A DNA stretch of 64,000 nt from Bog-532 sp963732345 (GCA_963732345.1 CAVSZI010000019.1:337662-401661), one strand, 5' to 3'. Shown: positions 27,651-37,018, numbered from the stretch's first letter. Notes: generated by a model from the letters alone, not told the origin. A program made the numbers and translations.

Positions 27651-27844
27651 GCGACCTGGTTGACCTGACGTCCCGTTTGCTGGACGACGGCTTCGTGATC
27701 TGCTCGGAGAAGACAGGAGACCGATTCACGGTGCTGCTGCGCCGAACCCGCGCGGAGGGGCGCCGCGTGTTCTGCGGGACCGGGGACAGCTTCCCCGATG
27801 CCCTCGTCGACGCGGCAGAGGAGGCCGCAGTTCCCGCCGCCTGA
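27647..27844 (+). CDS. Small conserved-looking hypothetical protein
   Basis: 65 residues, MSDLVDLTSRLLDDGF ... FPDALVDAAEEAAVPAA, with the regular alpha/beta pattern of a small folded domain and actinobacterial third-position GC. ATG at 27647 overlaps the upstream stop. Its stop codon lies in a 20-bp direct duplication (27840-27881). It may belong with the truncated GntR gene as part of a decayed regulator module. Function unknown. Confidence 0.5.
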   Translation: MSDLVDLTSRLLDDGFVICSEKTGDRFTVLLRRTRAEGRRVFCGTGDSFPDALVDAAEEAAVPAA

Positions 27845-27869
27845 TCCCATCACCGCAGGCCTGATCCCA

Positions 27870-29756
27870 TCATCGCGCAGGCGGGCAACGGCGCCCGCCC
27901 AGGATCAACAACAGACCGCCCAGGCGTAAGGACGGTGGCGCCGGAGCCGGCCCAGGTGTGACGATCCCGTACTCGTGAATCTTGCGGTAGATCGTCGCGC
28001 GTGACATGCCGAGGGATTCGGCCGCCTTGACCTTGTTGCCGTCGCAGTCCAGCAGGCTCTGCACGATCGCGTCGCGTTCCATCGACTCCAGCGGGCTGAG
28101 CAGTCGGCGGCTTACCGTCCAGCATTCCGGCGGCAGGTCGGTCGGCTGGATCGAGCCTGCCCGGCGGCGCTGGACGACCCGCTTCAGCACCTGCCACAGC
28201 TGTGCGGTGTTACCGGGCCAGCTCGACCGCAGCAGCAGCTGCATCGCCTCGGGCGAGCAGACCACCCGGCCGTGCTGGCTCAGCCGGGCCAGGAAGAACG
28301 GCACCAGTTCCTGCAGGTCATCGATGTGATGGCGCAGCGGGGGCAGCTCCACCGTGGCCGGGAAGAAGCGCAGCAACCTGGTCAGGTCCGCGTTCGCGTT
28401 CTTGCGGTACAGCGTGACGGCCACCCGCAGGGGGGTGTCCCGCTGGACGGCCCGGGCCTCCTGCAGGGCGCTGGACAGCGAGTGCACCTGCTTCGTGTTG
28501 AGTTCATCGACGTGCCGGATGACCAGCATGCCCGCGCCGTCGAGCAGTTCGTCGCGCGCCTTCACCAGCCACTGCGCGCCGGTCACCTCCGACGCGTCGA
28601 GAACGTGCAGCCGGCCCGCCGGATCGCGCCGCTGGTGCACGGCCTTGACCAGGGCCATCTTGCCGACCCCCGGCTCGCCTTCCAGGGTCAGCCATTCGCC
28701 GGAGTCGTAGGCGAGCTCCGCCTCGCGGCACGCCCGCGTCCACAGCACGCCCGCGCCGACCAGGCCGGGCAGGAACATCGGGGCCCTGGTGCCCGTCTTG
28801 CCGGGCGGCGTGGCCGGGCGGGCGGCGGCCTCCATCAGCTTCACGTGCACGATGCCGTCGCCGAACGGGGGGTCGCTGTCGATGGGACGGCAGTACATCC
28901 GGGCCTTCAGGCCGGTGGGCAGCTCCGCGGTGACGGCGCCGGCGTGGTGCCGGGCCAGCACCTCCGCGGCCTGGCCGATGAGCGCCGCCTGATCGGCCGG
29001 ATCAAGGATCCGCCGGGCGTAGTCGTTCATCATCACCACGTCGTTGCCGATCGCCAGGACGATCCCGCCGGTCCGTCGGCAGGCGCGTACATACTCCTCC
29101 AGGAGGCTGAACTCCCGGTTGCTGCTCCCGTTCAGCAGGGCCTGAGTGATCTGGTCGGCGGTCGACTTGACCAGGGCCACCAGCAGCGGGTCGGCGTTCT
29201 TACGCCAGCACGTCAGGTCGATCACGCCGACCGTCTTGCCGGTGATGGGGTGGTGGATGGGCACCCCGGCGCAGGCCAGTCCCTCGAGCTTCTCCGCGTA
29301 GTGCTCGTGGCCGAAGACGTGCGTCGGCCTGGCCTCCAGCGCGGTGCCGATCCCGTTCGTGCCGACGAGCTCCTCTGAGTAGTTGAAACCCGGCGCCAGC
29401 TTGACGCCATCGAGGTGACGTTCGAGATCGTGGTCGGCCGTCAGCCGGTTCAGCACGAGACCGTTGGCGTCGGTGAGGATGATGCTGATGGGCTGTCCGT
29501 CGAGCTGATCGTGCAGATGCCGCAGCACTGGATCGGCGTGCCGCGCCAGGGCCGTCTCCGGATCGGGATCACGGGTGTACCGGAGCTCGATCCGGTCCGC
29601 CGCGACCCGCCAGTCGCGCGAACGTCGCCAGGACGCGAGGATGGGTTCTCGCACTTCATGCTGATTGACCGGCTCAGCGGCCAGGAATCGTTCCCGGGCC
29701 TTCGCCAGCCGGTCACTGCCGCTCACGGGCTGCAGCGGCACTGCTGCTTGCACCAT
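27870..29756 (-). CDS. mimR: MimR/AcoR-like GAF-AAA-Fis transcriptional activator of the monooxygenase operon
   Basis: 628 residues. An N-terminal GAF-type sensor carries EELVGTNGIGTAL (128-140). A sigma-54-activator-like AAA domain has Walker A GEPGVGKM (360-367) but no GAFTGA loop, as expected in a phylum without sigma-54. The Fis-type HTH is NKVKAAESLGMSRATIYRKI (574-593). It is divergent from the mim-like operon across a 290-base region with direct repeats and a palindrome. By homology with MimR of mycobacteria it should activate the monooxygenase genes in response to substrate; that role is inferred. The last ~25 residues are non-conserved. Confidence 0.85.
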   Translation of the reverse strand: MVQAAVPLQPVSGSDRLAKARERFLAAEPVNQHEVREPILASWRRSRDWRVAADRIELRYTRDPDPETALARHADPVLRHLHDQLDGQPISIILTDANGLVLNRLTADHDLERHLDGVKLAPGFNYSEELVGTNGIGTALEARPTHVFGHEHYAEKLEGLACAGVPIHHPITGKTVGVIDLTCWRKNADPLLVALVKSTADQITQALLNGSSNREFSLLEEYVRACRRTGGIVLAIGNDVVMMNDYARRILDPADQAALIGQAAEVLARHHAGAVTAELPTGLKARMYCRPIDSDPPFGDGIVHVKLMEAAARPATPPGKTGTRAPMFLPGLVGAGVLWTRACREAELAYDSGEWLTLEGEPGVGKMALVKAVHQRRDPAGRLHVLDASEVTGAQWLVKARDELLDGAGMLVIRHVDELNTKQVHSLSSALQEARAVQRDTPLRVAVTLYRKNANADLTRLLRFFPATVELPPLRHHIDDLQELVPFFLARLSQHGRVVCSPEAMQLLLRSSWPGNTAQLWQVLKRVVQRRRAGSIQPTDLPPECWTVSRRLLSPLESMERDAIVQSLLDCDGNKVKAAESLGMSRATIYRKIHEYGIVTPGPAPAPPSLRLGGLLLILGGRRCPPAR

Positions 29757-30046
29757 GGTGCCTCCCGGGACCGTCGGGACGGATGTCGCAGGCTGGAGGC
29801 TCAGCCTGCGAAGGGGCGCATCCAGGTTTACGTGGTTTACGTGGGTTTACGTGGCTGATACCAAGCTAGACGAATCGTTAAACGCCTTCGCTCTCCCCGC
29901 TGTCTCAAGTTGAGACCCCCGAGGTAGTGAGACCGGCGTTGGCTCGTTCGCGTCCCATCCGCCACGTTCGAGGCGGAAACCGGCGCCCCCGCCTCAGCGC
30001 GCTACGTCGATCACGTGCGACGTCGATCATCCGCCAGGAGGTGGCC
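29757..30046. promoter_or_regulatory. Divergent promoter/operator region of mimR and the monooxygenase operon
   Basis: Three direct repeats GTTTACGTG(G) start at 29826, 29835 and 29845, i.e. one helical turn apart. A perfect 15-bp palindrome GTCTCAAGTTGAGAC lies at 29902-29916. Palindromes of the TGTCTCA/TGAGACA type are known targets of AcoR-like activators, so this is the best candidate for the MimR-like site. The repeats could bind a second factor. Confidence 0.55.
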
Positions 30047-30292
30047 GTGGAGCCAGCTGAATCTCAGTACGAGACCTTCAACCCGTGGAGCATCGTCAAC
30101 CTGGTGTTCGACCACCTGGCCCGCGAGGGCCTGCACCCGACTCTGGGTGAGGGAGGCGATCCGGGCGCTCCCGCCGCCGAGCTCCTCAAGTGCATGGGGA
30201 TCACCCCGGCCACGGAGGGCAACCGGCAGGTCGCCAACAAGGTCCAGGACCGGCTCGCCGAACTCAGGGACGCCGTCTTCGGTGACGGCTGA
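30047..30292 (+). CDS. Small conserved protein leading the monooxygenase operon
   Basis: 81 residues: YETFNPWSIVNLVFDHLAREGLHPTLG ... AAELLKCMGITPATEG. I recall similar small proteins at the head of actinobacterial mim/prm-like clusters, without function. GTG at 30047 is six bases after AGGAGG; the frame is open further upstream without support. A 24-bp direct duplication lies just after the stop. Confidence 0.65.
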   Translation: MEPAESQYETFNPWSIVNLVFDHLAREGLHPTLGEGGDPGAPAAELLKCMGITPATEGNRQVANKVQDRLAELRDAVFGDG

Positions 30293-30302
30293 GGCAATGA
30301 CT

Positions 30303-30350
30303 GACGGTGGTCCGCTCCGTAAGGCAGACGGTGATCCGCTCCGTAAGGCA
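30303..30350. repeat. 24-bp direct duplication
   Basis: Two adjacent 24-bp copies, differing at one base, beginning GACGGTGGTCCGCTCCGTAA; start 11 bases after the small gene's stop. The remaining 210 bases before the hydroxylase gene hold the leader and the GAAAGGGG ribosome site but no gene. Confidence 0.85.
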
Positions 30351-30560
30351 AGAGCCGGGCAAGGGCCGAACGTCCTGGCCACCGTCATGTGTCTCATTTC
30401 GAGAGCTCATGACCCTGGCCTACGGGGTGTGATCTGCCACACGAGAACTTTTCGTGTGGGTGGACCGCGCACGGGTCCGGCGAAGGAATGAACCGGCGAG
30501 TGCCCACCCAGGGGCTGCGCGGGAGGGCAGCCGGAGCAGCTCGAGAGGAAAGGGGTGACG

Positions 30561-32213
30561 ATGAGTCGCCAGAGTGTGGCAAAGGCCCACCAGAAGATCC
30601 AGGAACTGGCCTGGGAACCGCAGTACCACGAGCCGGTTTCGCAGTACGGGACGGACTACACGTTCCGCAAGGCTCAGAAGAAGGACCCGCTCAAGCAGGT
30701 CCTGCGGTCCTACTTCCCGATGGAGGAAGAGAAGGACCACCGGGTCTACGGGGCCCAGGACGGCGCGATCCGCGGCAACATGTTCCGCCAGGTGCAGGAG
30801 CGCTGGCTGGAGTGGCAGAAGCTGTTCCTGTCCATCATTCCGCTCCCGGAGATCTCGGCCGCCCGGGCCATGCCGCTGCTGTTCCGTACGGTTCCCAACC
30901 CGGAACTGCACAACGGCCAGGCGATCCAGATGATCGACGAGGTGCGGCACTCGACGATCCAGCAGAACCTCAAGCGCCTGTACATGAACAACTACATCGA
31001 CCCGGCCGGATTCAACTCCAGTCTCCGCGACTTCCAGAGTGACTACTGCGGGACGATCGGCAGGCAGTTCGCCGAGGGCTTCATCACCGGTGACGCCATC
31101 ACCGCGGCGAGTATTTACCTGACCATCGTGGCCGAGACGGCGTTCACCAACACGCTGTTCGTCGCCATGCCCGCCGAAGCGGCCGCGAACGGCGACTACC
31201 TGCTGCCCACCGTGTTCCACTCGGTGCAGTCGGACGAGTCGCGGCACATCAGTAACGGTTACGCGACCCTGCTGATGGCGCTCTCGGACGAGAGCAACCA
31301 CCAGCTCCTCGAGCGTGACCTGCGCTACGCGTGGTGGAACAACCACCGTGTGGTGGACGCGGCCATCGGCACGTTCATCGAGTACGGCACCAAGGACCGC
31401 CGCAAGGATCGTGAGTCCTACGCCGAGATGTGGCGCCGGTGGATCTACGACGACTACTACCGCAGCTATCTCCTGCCACTGGAGAAGTACGGCCTGGTCA
31501 TCCCGCACGACCTCATCGAGGAAGCCTGGAACCAGATCTGGAACAAGGGCTACGTGCACGAGGTCGCGCAGTTCTTCGCCACCGGCTGGCTGGCGAACTA
31601 CTGGCGGATCGACCCGATGACCGACGAGGACTTCGAGTGGTTCGAGTACAAGTACCCGGGCTGGTATGACAGGTACGGCAAGTGGTGGGAGAACTACAAC
31701 CGCCTGTCCATGCCGAACGGTCACCACCCGATCGTGGCCGAGAACGTCGATTACGTGTACCCGCACCGCTGCTGGACCTGCATGGTCCCGTGCCTGGTCC
31801 GCGAGGACATGACCATGGCTGAGGTCGACGGGCAGTGGCGCACGTACTGCCACAAGGAATGCCAGTGGACCGACGAGACGGCCTTCCGGCCGACCTACCA
31901 GGGCCGTGAGACCCCGAACATGGGCCAGCTCATCGGCAAGCGCGAATGGGAGACCCTCTACCACGGCTGGAATTGGGCCGACGTGGTGAGCGACATGGGC
32001 TTCGTCCGCGACGACGGCAAGACCATGGTCGCGCAGCCGCACCTGAACCTGGACCCGAAGAAGATGTGGACGCTGGACCACCTGCGCCGCATGGGGCCGG
32101 TCCAGAGCCCGAACGTGCTGCTCAACGAGATGACCGACGAGCAGCGCCAGGCGTTCCGCGCCGACTACATCAAGGGAGGCCCGGCGGGCAGGCCGGCTCC
32201 CGCGGACGCCTGA
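30561..32213 (+). CDS. mimA: Soluble diiron monooxygenase hydroxylase, large (alpha) subunit
   Basis: Catalytic subunit that inserts O2-derived oxygen into small hydrocarbons, ketones or phenols (MimA/PrmA group). The 550 residues carry the complete carboxylate-bridged diiron set: Glu97, Glu127 and His130 (EVRH), Glu192, and Glu226 and His229 (ESRH). Their spacing (30, 3, 62, 34, 3) is identical to that in methane monooxygenase MmoX. The C-terminal part has the Cys-rich RCWTCMVPC. ATG 30561 is six bases after GAAAGGGG. The frame is intact. The stop lies inside a 12-bp tandem duplication. Confidence 0.95.
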   Translation: MSRQSVAKAHQKIQELAWEPQYHEPVSQYGTDYTFRKAQKKDPLKQVLRSYFPMEEEKDHRVYGAQDGAIRGNMFRQVQERWLEWQKLFLSIIPLPEISAARAMPLLFRTVPNPELHNGQAIQMIDEVRHSTIQQNLKRLYMNNYIDPAGFNSSLRDFQSDYCGTIGRQFAEGFITGDAITAASIYLTIVAETAFTNTLFVAMPAEAAANGDYLLPTVFHSVQSDESRHISNGYATLLMALSDESNHQLLERDLRYAWWNNHRVVDAAIGTFIEYGTKDRRKDRESYAEMWRRWIYDDYYRSYLLPLEKYGLVIPHDLIEEAWNQIWNKGYVHEVAQFFATGWLANYWRIDPMTDEDFEWFEYKYPGWYDRYGKWWENYNRLSMPNGHHPIVAENVDYVYPHRCWTCMVPCLVREDMTMAEVDGQWRTYCHKECQWTDETAFRPTYQGRETPNMGQLIGKREWETLYHGWNWADVVSDMGFVRDDGKTMVAQPHLNLDPKKMWTLDHLRRMGPVQSPNVLLNEMTDEQRQAFRADYIKGGPAGRPAPADA

Positions 32214-32240
32214 GCGCTCGCCTGAGCGCTCGCCTGAGTA
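32209..32240. repeat. 12-bp tandem repeat spanning the mimA stop
   Basis: CCTGAGCGCTCG repeated at 32209 and 32221 with a partial third; the first copy contains the TGA stop at 32211-32213. Confidence 0.8.
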
Positions 32241-32314
32241 CGGGGGCGGACGCCCGAGCCACGGCAGCAGCCGTAGCGACCGCGGACGCCCCAGCGCAGC
32301 CCGGACGCCGGTGC

Positions 32315-32352
32315 GGCAGGAGGGCCGGAGGTAACACTTTGGCCCTCCTGCC
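32315..32352 (+). promoter_or_regulatory. Intercistronic stem-loop between mimA and mimB
   Basis: Perfect 12-bp inverted repeat GGCAGGAGGGCC / GGCCCTCCTGCC with a 14-base loop, in a 172-base gap inside the operon. No U tract. Placed 34 bases before the mimB start it could be an attenuator, a processing site or an mRNA stabiliser. Confidence 0.65.
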
Positions 32353-32385
32353 ACCACGCAGCGCAGCATGAATCGTGAGGTGACC

Positions 32386-33429
32386 ATGGGCGAGAAACAC
32401 CTCGTTCGTTTCGAGCCGGTCGGTATCGAAATCGAGGTCGACGAGGACCAGAACGTCCTTCGGGCCGCGGCCGAGCAGGGGATCATGCTCATGCACGGCT
32501 GCAAGGAGGGCCAGTGCTCCTCCTGCAAATCGTTCATCCTCGAGGGCGACGACATCGAGCACGACCGGTACTCGACCTTCGCGCTGCCGGACTACGAAAA
32601 GGAGGAAGGTTACACCCTGCTCTGCCGGGCGCACGTCTACGAAGACGTCACGATTGAGCTGCTCAACTACGACGAGGAGATGATCCGCTCCGGCCTGCCG
32701 ATCCAGCAGGGCGTGGCGGAGGTGGTAGCCAACGAGCCGGTCACCCACGACATGCGGCATCTTGTCCTGAAGCTGATCGAGCCGGACGAGATCAAGTTCT
32801 TCCCCGGCCAGTACATGGACATCACGATTCCCGGCACGGAGACGGTGCGGTCCTTCTCGATGGCCAACACCACGAGCCGCGAGAGCCGCCAGCTCGAGTT
32901 CGTCATCAAGGTGTATCCGGACGGGAAGTTCTCGCATTTCCTGGACTCCAGGGTCCAGGTAGGCGACCGGCTGGACCTGTCCGGGCCGTTCGGTGTTTTC
33001 ACCCTCCGCGAGGGCGATAACGACCTGGTCTTCGTGGGCGGCGGCGCCGGCATGGCACCTATCCTGTCCCTGCTCCGGTCCATGGCCGAGCGCGGCCTTC
33101 AGCGCAAGGCCACGTTCTTCTACGGTGCCCGCGGCCAGCGTGACCTGTGCTTCGAGCCCGAACTGCGCGAGCTGGAACAGAAACTGCCCAGCTTCCGCTA
33201 CCTCCCGGCGCTGTCCGAGCCGTCCGACGATGACGACTGGGACGGCGAGACCGGCCTGATCACGGATGTCGTCAAGCGGCACGCCAAGGATCTGGCCGGG
33301 GCCCACGCCTACGTGTGCGGGCCGCCACCGATGGTGGAGGCCGCGGTGCCGCTGCTCGCCACGCTCGGCGTGGAAGAAAAGCGCGTCTACTACGACAAGT
33401 TCACGACCACCGGTGAACCCGAGCAATGA
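32386..33429 (+). CDS. mimB: Monooxygenase reductase (2Fe-2S / FAD / NADH)
   Basis: Transfers electrons from NAD(P)H to the diiron hydroxylase. 347 residues: N-terminal plant-type ferredoxin domain with GCKEGQCSSC and LLCRAH as the four Cys ligands, FAD-binding domain with RSFSMAN, and NAD domain with GGGAGMAPILSLL and the C-terminal VCGPPPMV. I start at ATG 32386 (GAGGTG five bases upstream) rather than ATG 32368. Frame intact. Confidence 0.95.
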   Translation: MGEKHLVRFEPVGIEIEVDEDQNVLRAAAEQGIMLMHGCKEGQCSSCKSFILEGDDIEHDRYSTFALPDYEKEEGYTLLCRAHVYEDVTIELLNYDEEMIRSGLPIQQGVAEVVANEPVTHDMRHLVLKLIEPDEIKFFPGQYMDITIPGTETVRSFSMANTTSRESRQLEFVIKVYPDGKFSHFLDSRVQVGDRLDLSGPFGVFTLREGDNDLVFVGGGAGMAPILSLLRSMAERGLQRKATFFYGARGQRDLCFEPELRELEQKLPSFRYLPALSEPSDDDDWDGETGLITDVVKRHAKDLAGAHAYVCGPPPMVEAAVPLLATLGVEEKRVYYDKFTTTGEPEQ

Positions 33430-33520
33430 CGCAGGTAACCCGGAGCCTGAGCTGCGTTCTGAGCCAGACAGAGCCGCTCTCCCGGTAGCGATATGAGCTG
33501 AACTGACGAAAGAAGGACTC

Positions 33521-34691
33521 ATGACTACTCCGCAAGAGCGCAGCGTACCGAAGCCCGTCTTTACCGACGCTGAGGCCGGGGCCAAGGTATTCCCGGACTC
33601 CGACAACCGCAAGTTCACCTACTTCAACCCAGCCAAGCGCAAGTCGTCCCACTACGAGGACGTGACCGTAGAGGTCCAGCCGGACCCCCGGCACTACCTG
33701 TCCCAGGGCTGGCTGTATGGCTTCTCCGACGGCCGCGGCGGTTACCCGCTCGACTGGACGGTGCTCAAGGCCTGGGGAAGTCGACCGGCCGGAGCCCGAG
33801 CGCTTCCCCGGATCCGGTGGCAAGGGCTACGACTGGCCGGCGACCGGCTGGCACGAGTTCCGCGACCCGAACGAGGAGTGGGAACTCACCATCTACCGCT
33901 ACAACTCGAACGTGGTGCGCCAGGTCAACCAGAACATCGACAACGCCCGCCAGTCCAAGGCGTTCGAGCAGTGGAACCGGAACTGGGTGCGCTTCGTCGA
34001 GCGCAACGTCGGCGCCTGGATGCACGTTGACCACGGCCTCGGCCTGTACCTGTACGCCAACGCCAACCGCCGGGCGCCGACCAACATGCACAACAACGCG
34101 ATCTCGGTGAACAGCATGCACCGGATCCGGGCTGCCCAGGACCTCGCGCTGTACAACCTGACCCTGAGCGAGGAGATCCCGGAGTTCGACGGAGCAGCGC
34201 ACATCGAGACGTGGAACTCCGACCCGGCCTGGCAGGGCGTGCGGGAGACCGCCGAGCAGCTCACCGCGGTCGATGACTGGTGCGAGGCCATCTTCGCCTC
34301 CAACGTTGTCTTCGAGCCGCTGGTGGGCGAGCTGTTCCGCAGCCAGCTCGTGCAGCACGCCGCGGCGCGCAACGGCGACTTCGTGACCCCCACGATCGTC
34401 GGCGCGGCCGAGCACGACTTCGCCGAGCGCGACCTGCGCTACACGCGGGCCATGTTCGAGCTGCTCACCGACGACCGTGAGTTCGCCGACCACAACAAGC
34501 AGATCCTCAGCCAGTGGCTGTCGACCTGGGTGCCGCGCGCCATCGTCGCGGCCCGTACCCTGCAGCCGATCTGGTCGCAGCCGGACAACAAGCCGCCGCG
34601 CTTCGAGGACGGGCTGGATGCCGTCAAGAACCGTTTCGCCGCACTCGTGACCGACCTGCACCTGGACGTACCGAAGGAGCTGAGCCAGTGA
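33521..34691 (+). pseudogene. mimC: Monooxygenase hydroxylase small (beta) subunit, frameshifted
   Basis: Beta subunit of the hydroxylase. It reads normally from ATG 33521 to ...LDWTVLKAW (about 85 codons), then the frame changes at the G run 33774-33777 (TGGGGAA) and continues as VDRPEPERFPGSGGKGYDWP ... VPKELSQ to 34691. Removing one G gives an uninterrupted ~389-residue MimC/PrmC-like protein (AWEVDRPEPERF). Downstream blocks such as WHEFRDPNEEWELTIYRYNS are intact. Either a real +1 frameshift or a homopolymer error in the sequence. Confidence 0.9.
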
Positions 34692-35065
34692 CCACGTTCA
34701 AGACCTCCGCGAGCCCGTACAAGTCCGACAACACCGCGTCGAACCGGGCCGGGGTGACCCTGATGAACAACCAGGTCGGCGCGGTCGTCGCGCAGGTCAT
34801 GAAAGAAAAGCCGAACGTCACCGTCACGTACCTTCCGTCCATGATCAGGGTTGACGCGGTAGGGCGGATGGATTTCGACTATGACGAGATCTCCGAGGCG
34901 CTCGGCGAGGAGCCTGGCTACTTCGACGCTGCGGAGTTCGAGGAGAACATGTCGACGCACTACGGCCGGATGGTCCACCTGGACGACCGGACGATCATGT
35001 TTTCCAACCCGGAGGACGCGGCCGAGTACATCGGCTTCGACCTCACCGACCTCACTCCACAGTAG
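34688..35065 (+). CDS. mimD: Monooxygenase coupling (effector) protein
   Basis: Cofactor-free regulatory protein of the MmoB/DmpM family that couples electron transfer to substrate oxidation. 125 residues: RAGVTLMNNQVGAVVAQVM, VTYLPSMIRVDAVGRMDFDYDEI, then a C-terminal FSNPEDAAEYIGFDL. GTG start overlapping the mimC stop (GTGA), so translation is coupled. Confidence 0.92.
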   Translation: MTTFKTSASPYKSDNTASNRAGVTLMNNQVGAVVAQVMKEKPNVTVTYLPSMIRVDAVGRMDFDYDEISEALGEEPGYFDAAEFEENMSTHYGRMVHLDDRTIMFSNPEDAAEYIGFDLTDLTPQ

Positions 35066-35110
35066 CTAGCGGCCAGCGCGGACGCACTCGATTCAGCTCG
35101 GCAAGGAGGC

Positions 35111-36184
35111 ATGGTGTACGAGAAGAATGGCGAGAAGTACTTCATCGTCGATAGCCATATGCACTATTGGACCGCGGGCCCGGACAACTGGGTGAAGGGA
35201 GCCGAGCAGTACGCCAAGGGCTGGATCGAGTGCTTCCACGCCTACCAGTCGCTCGGCCCGCCCGAGACCCACTGGACCCTGGAGCACTTCGAGACGTACT
35301 CCGAAGACGACCTGATGAAGGACGTCTTCGAAGACGGCCATGTGGACGTGGCCATCTTCCAGCCCACGTACCTGAAGGAGTGGTACGCCGAGGGCTTCAA
35401 CACCACCGAGCGCAACGCGGCGCTGGGGGAGAAGCACCCCGGCAAGTTCATCGCCAACACCCGGTTCGACCCACGCGACGGCGACGTGGGCCTGAAGAGC
35501 CTGCAGGCCAACGTGGAGCGGTACGGGTCCAAGGGCGTGAAGCTCTACACCGCCGAGTGGAACAACGGCTCGCGCGGCTACAAGCTCAGCGACCCGGCCT
35601 GCTACCGGTACCTCGAGGCCGCCCAGAACCTGGGCATCAAGAACATCCACGTGCACAAGGGCCCGACGATCTGGCCGCTGGACAAGGACGCGTTCGACGT
35701 GTCCGACGTCGACCACGCCGCGACCGACTTCCCGGACCTGAACTTCATCGTCGAGCACGTGGGCCTGCCCCGGATCGAGGACTTCTGCTTCATGGCGACG
35801 CAGGAGCCCAACGTCTACGCCGGCCTGTCCGTGGTCATCGGCGGCCTGATGTTCGCCCGGCCCAAGTTCTTCGCCAAGGTCATGGGCGAACTGCTGTTCT
35901 GGGTCGGCGAGGACAAGATGACCTTCGGCAGCGACTACGGCATCTGGGAGCCCAAGTGGCAAATCGAGGGCTTCGTCGACTGGGACTACCCCAGCGACGA
36001 GTTCTCCGACTACCCGCGGCTGGGCACGGCCGGCAAGAAGAAGATCCTCGGCCTGAACGCCGCCAAGCTTTACGGCATAGAGGTGCCCAAGGAGTTCCAG
36101 CTGAAGGACGAGTCCGGCGGCCAGCCAGCCGAACAGGACGACGCCAAGCTGGTCGAGGACGCGGCCCCGGTCGCGGGGGCATGA
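35111..36184 (+). CDS. Amidohydrolase-family protein of the monooxygenase cluster
   Basis: 357-residue TIM-barrel metal-dependent hydrolase of the ACMSD-like amidohydrolase_2 family: DSHMHYW for the first metal ligands, KNIHVHKGP, FIVEHVGLPR and FGSDYGIW. Such genes regularly follow mimD/prmD; the reaction in the pathway is not established. It may hydrolyse or decarboxylate a product of the hydroxylation. Start at 35111 (ATG) with AAGGAGG upstream. Frame intact; the C-terminus is low complexity. Confidence 0.88.
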   Translation: MVYEKNGEKYFIVDSHMHYWTAGPDNWVKGAEQYAKGWIECFHAYQSLGPPETHWTLEHFETYSEDDLMKDVFEDGHVDVAIFQPTYLKEWYAEGFNTTERNAALGEKHPGKFIANTRFDPRDGDVGLKSLQANVERYGSKGVKLYTAEWNNGSRGYKLSDPACYRYLEAAQNLGIKNIHVHKGPTIWPLDKDAFDVSDVDHAATDFPDLNFIVEHVGLPRIEDFCFMATQEPNVYAGLSVVIGGLMFARPKFFAKVMGELLFWVGEDKMTFGSDYGIWEPKWQIEGFVDWDYPSDEFSDYPRLGTAGKKKILGLNAAKLYGIEVPKEFQLKDESGGQPAEQDDAKLVEDAAPVAGA

Positions 36185-37018
36185 CCGCCCCCACCACCGC
36201 GACCGGAGCGGGCCCGGGGAAGCAACACCCCGGGCCCGCTCTGGCGGGCGGCGCTGATCCGAGGAAACACCCCCGGGCCCGCTCCGGCGGGCGGCGCTGA
36301 TCCGAGGAGACAACACCCCGGGCCCGCTCCGGCGGGGATCCTGGATGCGCTCGGGACGGTGCGTGACCCGGAACTCGACGAGCCGATCACCTCGCTCGGG
36401 TTCGTCACGTCGTACATCATCTCCCCGGACGGGGACGCATCTGTCCGGCTGCGCCTCCCCACATACTTCTGCGCGCCCAACTTCGCCTTCCTGATGGTGG
36501 CGGACGCCTACGATGCGGTGTCCGCGCTGCCGGGGGTGCGCAGCACGGAGATCGTGCTGGAAGATCATTTCGCCTCGGGCGCCATCAACGGCGGAGTGGC
36601 CGCGCACGCGGGCTTCGCGCAATCGTTCGACGGGGAGGCGGTCGGCGAGCTGCACGAGCTGCGCGCCGACTTCTTGCGCAAGGCGGTCATGGCCGGCACC
36701 GATCTGGTGTGCCGGCCGCTCATCGCGGCCGGCACCGACCCGTCGCGGCTGCCGGGCATGGTTCTGGGTGACCTGCCGGTCTCCCGCGAACTGGACCGGC
36801 TGCGGCAGCGCCGGGCTGAGCTGGGCCTGCCCGCCGGCGACGACGCGCCGCTACTGATCGACCCCAGGACCGGAGCGCTGGTCAGCGGCGACGCGATGCC
36901 GCTGCACCTGCGCAAGGCCAGGACGACGCGGATCAGCATCGAGTCAAACGGCAGCATCTGCCGCGGCATGCTCCAGTACCGCTACGACACGCAGGGACAG
37001 GGCGAGGAGGACAAGTGA
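36181..37018 (+). pseudogene. MIP18/DUF59-type iron-sulfur assembly-like protein, N-terminus broken by tandem repeat
   Basis: The domain runs from ILDALGTVRDPELDEPITSLGFV (36338 on) to RISIESNGSICRGMLQYRY, about 220 residues, a DUF59 protein often found in mim/prm clusters. The natural start is probably ATG 36181, which overlaps the previous stop (ATGA) and reads MTAPTTATGAGPGKQHPGPA. A 43/45-bp tandem repeat then shifts the frame by one. No good start lies between the repeat and the domain; GTG 36359 would cut off conserved residues. So the gene is either inactive or translated poorly. Confidence 0.75.
36228..36328. repeat. 43/45-bp tandem repeat at the start of the DUF59 gene
   Basis: CCCCGGGCCCGCT recurs at 36228, 36271 and 36316, with conserved GGCGGGCGGCGCTGATCCGA between. 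Unit lengths of 43 and 45 differ by two bases, so the array shifts the reading frame by one in total. Confidence 0.9.
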
